Source: Candidatus Brocadiia bacterium (lineage in GTDB: Bacteria; Planctomycetota; Uabimicrobiia; Uabimicrobiales; JABWCH01). Taken from it: a DNA stretch of 37,507 nucleotides. Below are positions 32,093 through 37,507 of the stretch, in pieces. The stretch's first letter is position 1. Every line of letters starts with the position of its first letter. The stretch is from the NCBI GenBank assembly GCA_013359215.1, contig JABWCH010000009.1, forward strand, positions 1 to 37,507, in the 5' to 3' direction. The notes beneath the pieces were generated by a model, which worked only from the letters and a program-made list of their open reading frames with translations, had not been told where the DNA came from and made no database searches. Both the position numbers and the translations under genes were made by a program.

Positions 32093-33238
32093 TTGTCTAA
32101 AAGCTTGGGTAAAAAATATTTATATCAAGGTATGGATTGGGAGAGCTTTGAAGAAAAATTAGAAACCCTCTCTTTACAGCAAAGCCTGTGGGATAGCTTT
32201 AAAAATGGAGCAAAAAAGTGCTTCCAATTTCTAGGTGTTGCATTTTTGGTTATTCTTGCTATTCTTTTGCTTTATAGCTATCAGAATCAGGAATATGTCT
32301 GGCAAAAATATCTGAATCCACAGGAAACAGAAAAAACAGCAGAGACTGATACGTCTGCAATCCCCCAGGAAATGGGGCAAATGCTTTATGAATACCATCA
32401 GCAAATGATTAAGCATATAAATCAAAAATACCAGGAGATCCACTTACAGCTCATTAAACTGCAATCTAGCGTAAAAGAAAGCTCTCAGGAAAAAACAAAA
32501 CTGCAAGAAATCTTGAAAGAGGTTCAGTCTATTAAATTGCAATCTAGCATAAAAGAAGACTCCCAGGAAAAAACAAAACTGCAAGAAATTTTGAAAGAAG
32601 TTCAAGATCTAAAGCGAGAAAGCAAAGAAAATAGCCAAAAGTATATTGCTTTACAATCCCAAAAAGACAATAGCGAATCTATAGCAAAAGAACAGAAAGC
32701 CTGGAAAGATGAAATCAAAAAAAGTACAGAGCAAATCCTTGCCCTTCAGACTTTATTAAAAGAATGGCAGCTTTTCATTAAAAGCAATGGGCAAAAAGTC
32801 GAGGAATACCAGCAAAAGCCCAAAGAATCCTTAGCCGAAAAAACAAATGCAGAAAATATCCAGATGTACCATTATAGAACTTTATTTCCCCCTTCTATTT
32901 TGGTATATCTGCCGCAAAACTATCATAAATTTTTTCTTGGCTTCCAGATAGCAAATCGTCCTTATACAGTAAAAGAAAAATACTACCTTTACCAAAATTT
33001 TATAGCAAAAGGATGGTATCAAATACGTCTGGAAAACTGGTATAAAAGAGAGTATTATATTAAAATTCTATATTCTTATCCATTTGATCTTTTGCCATCA
33101 GACTATAAGATTCTAGAGTTGACTGCGGACTACTCTATGCCTCAAAACATAAAGACATTACGATCTTTTCCTGTAGACGAAATTTTAAATACAGACCCAG
33201 GCTATGGTTTTGTTGAGCTTCTCAAAAGAGAATTTTAG
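32093..33238 (+). CDS. Single-pass membrane coiled-coil protein with 26-residue repeat
   Basis: A 381-residue protein. The first 43 residues are cytoplasmic, followed by a TM helix at about 44-63 (FLGVAFLVILAILLLYSY). Residues 90-250 are a long Gln/Glu/Lys-rich coiled coil that includes two tandem 26-residue units (IKLQSSVKESSQEKTKLQEI and IKLQSSIKEDSQEKTKLQEI and their continuations). The C-terminal 110 residues are aromatic and folded-looking (PSILVYLPQNYHKFFLGFQI). The start is TTG at 32093, seven bases after GGAGA; a less likely ATG lies at 32132. Together with the FGE-like membrane protein it forms a two-gene operon. I do not recognise a family for the C-terminal domain. Confidence 0.72.
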   Translation: MSKSLGKKYLYQGMDWESFEEKLETLSLQQSLWDSFKNGAKKCFQFLGVAFLVILAILLLYSYQNQEYVWQKYLNPQETEKTAETDTSAIPQEMGQMLYEYHQQMIKHINQKYQEIHLQLIKLQSSVKESSQEKTKLQEILKEVQSIKLQSSIKEDSQEKTKLQEILKEVQDLKRESKENSQKYIALQSQKDNSESIAKEQKAWKDEIKKSTEQILALQTLLKEWQLFIKSNGQKVEEYQQKPKESLAEKTNAENIQMYHYRTLFPPSILVYLPQNYHKFFLGFQIANRPYTVKEKYYLYQNFIAKGWYQIRLENWYKREYYIKILYSYPFDLLPSDYKILELTADYSMPQNIKTLRSFPVDEILNTDPGYGFVELLKREF

Positions 33239-33245
33239 GAATCAG

Positions 33246-33362
33246 TTGAGACGAATATACAAATTATGCGAATGAATTTTTTATAAAAACTATTCGTGCC
33301 ATTCGAGCATTCGTCTTATTCGTGATAGAAATCTTTGCTTTTTCGGCAAACATCTAACTTCT
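33246..33362 (-). repeat. CGAAT-rich palindromic repeat, copy C (inverted)
   Basis: Read on the minus strand it runs GAAGTTAGATGTTTGCC, AAAAAGCAAAGATTT, the CGAAT arm, TTTTTATAAAAAATTC and TTTGTATATTCGTCTCA, matching copies A (1479-1605) and B (17488-17608). The last ten bases of the closing arm are diverged. It begins eight bases after the stop of the coiled-coil gene. Confidence 0.85.
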
Positions 33363-33523
33363 TAATTTTTATACCTCTGGTGGATTCCGCGTATAAAAAA
33401 AAAGACCCAATCTAAAAATTTTTGTAGTATTTTTCTGTTATTGAAAATAAGATTTGGTAAAATAGATATTGTTTTTCTTGACAACATCATATCTCATAAG
33501 ATCTTCTTGAAGGCGATGATTCT

Positions 33524-34651
33524 ATGAATGAAAATCCTTGTTTGGTAATAAAATATTGGGGGGTAAGAGGAAGCATCCCTTGCCCTTTATTGCCTGATCA
33601 AATCAAAGCAAAGCAAATTGCCTTGATCCATAAAATGATCCAAGATGGTGGTATGGAAACAATTTTGGGAAAAAATCCTTCTGGCGAGCAGATAGAACAA
33701 TATCTTGCGACTTTGCCAACCTCTATTTCCAGTACTTATGGAGGCGATACCACTTGTTTTGAAATCCAGGCAAAAAATTCTCCTTTAATCATTTTAGATG
33801 CAGGAACAGGCATTCGCATGCTTGGCAGAACTCTTTTGGCGAGACTCTTTAGCGAACAAAATCTAAACCCTCTCAGTGCCAATTCTGAAACAGCGCAGGA
33901 TATCCATTTGTTTTTTACCCACTACCATTGGGATCATATTCAGGGATTTCCTTTTTTTGCGCCAGCTTTTGTGCCAGGAAAGAAAAAAGTGGGTATGCAT
34001 TTTTATGGCAAAAGAGATGCCAGAGTAGAGCTCTCTGAAGTACTAAAAGGCCAGCAGCAGTTTCCGAATTTCCCTGTGATTTGGGAAGATATGCCTTGCC
34101 AGAAACATTATCTGGAATTGAGAAGGCTCAATCCCAGGAAAATAAAGCTAGGCGAGTTAGAAATCAGCTATCAGGAACTCACTCATCCTGATTTTGTCTT
34201 TGCTTACCGTTTTGAAGTCGGGGGAAAAGCATTTGTTTGTGCTACAGACACAGAACACAAGGACACTCCTGATCCCAGGCTGGTAAAACTAGCCCAGGAT
34301 GCTGATATATTATACTATGACGCACATTATACACCTGAAGAATATAGAGGAACACCTGGATCTCTTACAGGTGCGATGAATAAATTCGATTGGGGGCATA
34401 GTACATACGAGTGGGGAATCAAGAACGCATTGGCTGCTAATGTCAAGACAGTGGTATTGGGGCATCACGAACCGCTTCGCGATGATTTCCAATTGCAAGA
34501 ACTATGGGAACGAGCACTCTCTTATACGGAAAAACAGCTAAAAATGCCTCAAAATGCAGATAAAAAGTTAGAAGTAGTAATGGCTTATCAAGGGTTGGAG
34601 CACAAACTTTATGCAAAATTCGATGAAAGTTTACATCAAGAGAATAGATAA
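33524..34651 (+). CDS. Metallo-beta-lactamase-fold hydrolase (PDE/RNase Z-like)
   Basis: A 375-residue cytoplasmic metallohydrolase. The N-terminus WGVRGSIPCP and STYGGDTTCFEI are typical of a cyclic-nucleotide-phosphodiesterase-like or RNase Z-like branch of the superfamily. The metal motif is FTHYHWDHIQGF with His133, His135, Asp137 and His138. ATDTEHKD and VVLGHHEP supply the later Asp and His ligands. An additional helical segment (residues 25-65) separates the first two strands. The substrate is not evident. GAAGG lies ten bases before the ATG. It is the first gene of a tightly packed operon; its end overlaps the dUTPase-family gene by 41 bases. Confidence 0.85.
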   Translation: MNENPCLVIKYWGVRGSIPCPLLPDQIKAKQIALIHKMIQDGGMETILGKNPSGEQIEQYLATLPTSISSTYGGDTTCFEIQAKNSPLIILDAGTGIRMLGRTLLARLFSEQNLNPLSANSETAQDIHLFFTHYHWDHIQGFPFFAPAFVPGKKKVGMHFYGKRDARVELSEVLKGQQQFPNFPVIWEDMPCQKHYLELRRLNPRKIKLGELEISYQELTHPDFVFAYRFEVGGKAFVCATDTEHKDTPDPRLVKLAQDADILYYDAHYTPEEYRGTPGSLTGAMNKFDWGHSTYEWGIKNALAANVKTVVLGHHEPLRDDFQLQELWERALSYTEKQLKMPQNADKKLEVVMAYQGLEHKLYAKFDESLHQENR

Positions 34652-35057
34652 ATCCTTGCCTTTGCCTGTTTATTATACAGAAGGATCTGTAGGGTTTGAT
34701 CTTTACTCGCGTTTAGATATTTTAATTCCGCCTAAAAGTTTGTATCGCATTCCTACCAATCTTGTGATTGAAGTCAACCTAGGCTATATGCTTTTTATCA
34801 AAGACCGATCTAGCACAGCCAATAAAGGTCTTTTTGCTACAGCAGGCATTGTAGACCAGGATTTTTGTGGGCCAGAAGATGAAATCCTTTTTCAGGTATA
34901 CAATTTTAAAGACGAGCCTGTAATCATATCCAGAGGCGAGCGCATTGCACAAGGCGTTTTTGTCCAGATTGCAAAAGCATCCTGGCAAGAAGACGAGATG
35001 CTCTCTAAGAAAAACAGAGGAGGATTTGGCTCAACAGGCGATGCAGATTTTAAATAA
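34611..35057 (+). CDS. dUTPase-family protein
   Basis: A 148-residue homotrimer-type nucleotide hydrolase, expected to turn dUTP into dUMP and pyrophosphate. The five family motifs are present in order: GSVGFDLYS (1), KDRSSTANKGL (2), AGIVDQDFCG with the catalytic Asp in VDQD (3), RGERIAQGVF (4) and RGGFGSTGD (5). Motif 2 reads DRSS instead of PRSS, and motif 3 carries FCGPEDE in place of YRGE, so the substrate pocket may be altered. The ATG at 34611 has GGAG ten bases upstream within the end of the MBL gene; an ATG at 34623 is the alternative. The synthase gene starts 46 bases after the stop. Confidence 0.85.
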   Translation: MQNSMKVYIKRIDKSLPLPVYYTEGSVGFDLYSRLDILIPPKSLYRIPTNLVIEVNLGYMLFIKDRSSTANKGLFATAGIVDQDFCGPEDEILFQVYNFKDEPVIISRGERIAQGVFVQIAKASWQEDEMLSKKNRGGFGSTGDADFK

Positions 35058-35103
35058 AGCACTTGTGGTTTCGGCACTTACTCCAAGACAAAGAGAGTTC
35101 ATC

Positions 35104-36183
35104 ATGGGAATCCAATCTGTTTTTAAAAATGCCAGGGTTTCTGGAATTGTTACTATTTCAGGGCAGATCAAAAGATCTATTGATGAAGAGATAGATCTTT
35201 TTGGTGGAGATTCTGCTCAGATTGAGCGAATCAAAAAAACTATAGGAATCGGCACAAGGTATATAACCGATGAAAAAACCACTACCTATGATCTGACCAG
35301 GGAAGCTGTTTCAAAGCTCATGGAAATGGCACACCTTAAGCCAGGAGAAATCGAAGGCATAGTGTTTGTGACACAAACCCCTGATTATAGAATGCCAGGG
35401 AACTCCCATCTCCTGCACAGAGAGTTTGGTTTTCCTAAAAGCTGCGTAGCCTTTGATGTTAGCCTGGGCTGTTCTGGATATATTTATGGACTATGGCTGG
35501 CATTCAGCATTCTGGCTTCCAGCAAATGCCAAAAAATTTTGCTTTGCGTAGGGGATACCTTAAGCAAAATAGTCAATAAAAAAGATAGAGCCTGCGCTCC
35601 TATTTTCGGAGATGCTTCAAGTGCCACTTTAATAGAGAAAACTCCAGAAGAATCCCCTACTTATTTCATTCTCTACTCAGATGGATCTGGGTTTGGACAA
35701 ATGATTCAGCCAGCAGGCGGATACAGGCTTCCTTTTTCGCTAGAAACCCAAAAAGAATCCGCAGATAAAGATGGTAATATAAGAAACTTAGAAAATTTCT
35801 ATATGAATGGGTTTGAGGTTTTTAGCTTTACCATGACAGAGCAGCCGCCTCTTTTAGAAGAAATATTGCTATACTCGCAAAAAAACATAGAAGACATTGA
35901 CTATTTCATATTGCATCAGGCCAATACCTATATTATCAAAACAATTGTCCGAAAAGCCAAAATACCCATTTCCAAAGTCCCCTATAAAACCTTTGAAACA
36001 TTAGGAAACCATTCTTGTGCCTCAATACCAGCCACTATCTGCCACGAGCTATATGATAAAGTCTCAAAACAAAATTTGCAGCTTGTTCTCCAAGGCTTTG
36101 GATCAGGTCTTTCCTGGGGTGCATGCTCTCTCAATGTGAACAATATCCTCTGTCCTAGCGTGGAATTTTATAAAAGCAAATAA
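35104..36183 (+). CDS. Ketoacyl-ACP synthase III-type condensing enzyme, first of a pair
   Basis: A FabH-like condensing enzyme of 359 residues. The triad is Cys123 in SLGCSGYIYG, His271 in ILHQAN and Asn302 in LGNHSCASIP. A longer open frame starts at 34945 inside the dUTPase gene, but the alignment of MGIQSVFKNARVSGIV with the start of the following paralogue places the beginning at the ATG at 35104; AAAGAGAG upstream can serve as ribosome binding site. The N-terminal SIDEEIDLFGGDSAQIERIK is unlike FabH of the fatty-acid pathway and like synthases of secondary or surface-glycan acyl pathways. The next gene is a paralogue and starts one base after the stop, so this arose by tandem duplication. 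Confidence 0.88.
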   Translation: MGIQSVFKNARVSGIVTISGQIKRSIDEEIDLFGGDSAQIERIKKTIGIGTRYITDEKTTTYDLTREAVSKLMEMAHLKPGEIEGIVFVTQTPDYRMPGNSHLLHREFGFPKSCVAFDVSLGCSGYIYGLWLAFSILASSKCQKILLCVGDTLSKIVNKKDRACAPIFGDASSATLIEKTPEESPTYFILYSDGSGFGQMIQPAGGYRLPFSLETQKESADKDGNIRNLENFYMNGFEVFSFTMTEQPPLLEEILLYSQKNIEDIDYFILHQANTYIIKTIVRKAKIPISKVPYKTFETLGNHSCASIPATICHELYDKVSKQNLQLVLQGFGSGLSWGACSLNVNNILCPSVEFYKSK

Positions 36184-36184
36184 T

Positions 36185-37327
36185 ATGACAACTTCACACT
36201 TCCAACACGCCAAAATTACAGGCATATCTGCTGTTGTCCCAGACTATAAAAAATCCATTGATGATGAAATCGAATATTTTCAGCAAGATCGGAAAAAGCT
36301 GGAACGGGCAAAAAAGATGGTTGGTTTTGGTACACGATACGTTGCCCCCAAAGGCTGTACAACTGTGGATCTATGCCAGTCTGCTGCCTTACTTTTGCTC
36401 CAGGGGATGAACATAAATGTCCAGGATATAGATGCCCTGGTATTCATGATCCAAAAGCCTGATTTTTCTCATCCTGGCTCTTCTTCCCTTGTGCATAAAT
36501 TTCTCGGATTACCGACGACATGCGCTGCTTTCGATGTAAACCAGGGATGCGCAGGGTATGTCTATGGACTTTGGCTCTCAAGCTCCTTGATTGAAAGCAA
36601 AGCATGTAAAAAAATCTTGCTTCTGGCAGGGGATAACCCCAGCACGACTACAGGTACAAATCGTATAACAGAGCCTGTTTTTGGGGATGCAGGGACAGCT
36701 ACCCTTATCGAATATACCCAGGAGGAATGCAGCTCCTATTTTTCTTTAGGAGCGGATGGCAAAGGATATGACTCTTTGCTTGTTCCTTCTAGCGGAGAAA
36801 GGCTTCCTGTGGATAGAGACATTTTAGATCTTAGCATTGATGATGGAAAAGGAAATCTATGGAAATTAAACCAATGCTTCATGAATGGAATGGACATCTT
36901 TCATTTCACTTTATCCATTGTGCCTGAAAATATTAAGGAAGTTTTGCAGTTGGCTTCTTTAACCCAGGAAAGCATAGATTTTTTAGTTCTCCACCAGGCA
37001 AACAAGCAAATCGTGGAAACAGTAGGAATGAAATCAGGTTTTAGTAGCAAACAGTATTCCAGCGAAACGTTCAGCACCTATGGCAACCAATCTACAGCAT
37101 CTGTGCCTTCCTGTATATGCCATTTGCTTAAAGATAAAGTATCCCAAGGTAAGCAAAAATTACTACTCTCTGGCTTTGGGATTGGCCTGTCTTGGGGAAG
37201 CTGTATAGTGGATTTAAACCATATCTATTGTTCTGGAATTGCATTGCAAAAATTCGATAGCATTCGATCTCGTGAAGAAGAAATCCAACATTGGATCAAT
37301 AAAATCCTTGGGAAATCGAATTCCTGA
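36185..37327 (+). CDS. Ketoacyl-ACP synthase III-type condensing enzyme, second of a pair
   Basis: A FabH-like enzyme of 380 residues, clearly homologous to its neighbour throughout (SIDDEIEYFQQDRKKLERAK compares with SIDEEIDLFGGDSAQIERIK). The triad is Cys122 in NQGCAGYVYG, His270 in VLHQAN and Asn301 in YGNQSTASVP. Asn-Gln-Ser replaces the usual Asn-His-Ser beside the catalytic Asn. It has about 25 extra residues at the C-terminus (FDSIRSREEEIQHWINKIL), helical and charged. The two synthases could form a heterodimer or act in turn on different acyl chains. No acyl carrier protein or ketoreductase gene is visible before the end of the window. The start ATG lies one base after the previous stop. 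Confidence 0.88.
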   Translation: MTTSHFQHAKITGISAVVPDYKKSIDDEIEYFQQDRKKLERAKKMVGFGTRYVAPKGCTTVDLCQSAALLLLQGMNINVQDIDALVFMIQKPDFSHPGSSSLVHKFLGLPTTCAAFDVNQGCAGYVYGLWLSSSLIESKACKKILLLAGDNPSTTTGTNRITEPVFGDAGTATLIEYTQEECSSYFSLGADGKGYDSLLVPSSGERLPVDRDILDLSIDDGKGNLWKLNQCFMNGMDIFHFTLSIVPENIKEVLQLASLTQESIDFLVLHQANKQIVETVGMKSGFSSKQYSSETFSTYGNQSTASVPSCICHLLKDKVSQGKQKLLLSGFGIGLSWGSCIVDLNHIYCSGIALQKFDSIRSREEEIQHWINKILGKSNS

Positions 37328-37352
37328 GAAAAACTTTAGGAGCAGAAAGAAT

Positions 37353-37507
37353 ATGAGTGAATTCATTGAAGAATTGACAATTGAACAGTTTGAAGAAGGC
37401 GAGCAGTTGATTGAGGTCTTGGAAAAAGAAATTTTAAGCAAAGGTGCATGGGCAACCATTCTCTACCTTTATCGCGAAAAAGACAGAAAAACCATGGAAT
37501 TTAAAGA
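37353..37507 (+). CDS. Small conserved protein, 5' part only
   Basis: The window cuts this gene after 51 codons. The ATG at 37353 has TAGGAG (AGGAG at 37338-37342) ten bases upstream. The product begins MSEFIEELTIEQFEEGEQ, followed by a Leu/Glu-rich helix and SKGAWATILYLYREKD. I have seen this pattern in small uncharacterised bacterial proteins but know no function for it. It lies 25 bases after the second synthase gene and probably belongs to the same operon. Confidence 0.6.
   Translation, partial: MSEFIEELTIEQFEEGEQLIEVLEKEILSKGAWATILYLYREKDRKTMEFK

Noticed and set aside
34945-35103. N-terminal extension of the first FabH-like gene into the dUTPase gene
   Set aside because: The extension reads through the dUTPase gene in another frame and is absent from the paralogue; the conserved start is at 35104.

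Overview
This is an AT-rich bacterial chromosome segment of moderate coding density, with long repeat-filled intergenic spacers. No rRNA, tRNA, CRISPR array, phage module or complete insertion sequence was recognised. The gene set suggests an anaerobic or facultative environmental bacterium with a Gram-negative type envelope. Features pointing that way are lipoproteins, an exosortase-type sorting system, a group 3b-like [NiFe] hydrogenase, a (pseudo)kinase fused to a formylglycine-generating-enzyme-like domain, and many dispersed palindromes. That combination fits the Planctomycetota or a neighbouring PVC-like lineage best, but no marker here settles the phylum; rpmB and purA would be the genes to place it.

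Layout. 0.3-3.5 kb: wbpE-like aminotransferase and a WbpB-WbpD fusion for diacetamido-uronic acid sugar nucleotides. 4.1-6.5 kb: an OleA-like thiolase-fold condensing enzyme with a fibre-like protein. 6.7-10.9 kb (minus): a secreted S9 peptidase and a B12-type radical SAM protein. 11.2-11.5 kb (minus): rpmB. 12.0-16.4 kb (minus): exported protein, exosortase-associated glycosyltransferase, UDP-GlcNAc-type 2-epimerase and purA, closely packed. 16.6-17.2 and 24.3-24.9 kb (minus): two secreted proteins with PEP-CTERM-like tails, each followed by the same unusual hairpin. 17.7-24.1 kb (plus): a small unknown protein, a REC-GAF-histidine kinase, a coiled-coil protein with a duplicated end module, an S51-like peptidase and two lipoproteins. 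25.2-29.6 kb: hydBGDA-type hydrogenase operon plus maturation protease. 29.8-33.2 kb: pseudokinase-TM-FGE-like protein and a membrane coiled-coil partner. 33.5-37.5 kb: a compact operon of metallo-beta-lactamase-fold protein, dUTPase-family protein, two FabH-like synthases and the start of a small conserved gene.

How the parts connect. The aminotransferase, oxidoreductase/acetyltransferase and 2-epimerase together cover most of a Wbp-type pathway for an acetamido-uronic acid of a surface glycan. The glycosyltransferase belongs to a family that occurs with exosortases, and the two C-terminally tagged secreted proteins are the expected substrates of such a system. Three condensing enzymes (one OleA-like, two FabH-like) suggest unusual acyl chemistry. 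The hydrogenase would couple H2 to NAD(P)H in the cytoplasm.

The most notable non-coding content is a set of dispersed palindromic elements: a 178-bp MITE-like element with perfect 17-bp terminal inverted repeats, a CGAAT-rich element in at least three copies, nested palindromes, and a G5/C5 hairpin placed behind both exosortase-substrate-like genes. The best candidates for something undescribed are the condensing-enzyme/dUTPase/MBL operon at the right end and the tagged-protein-plus-hairpin unit.
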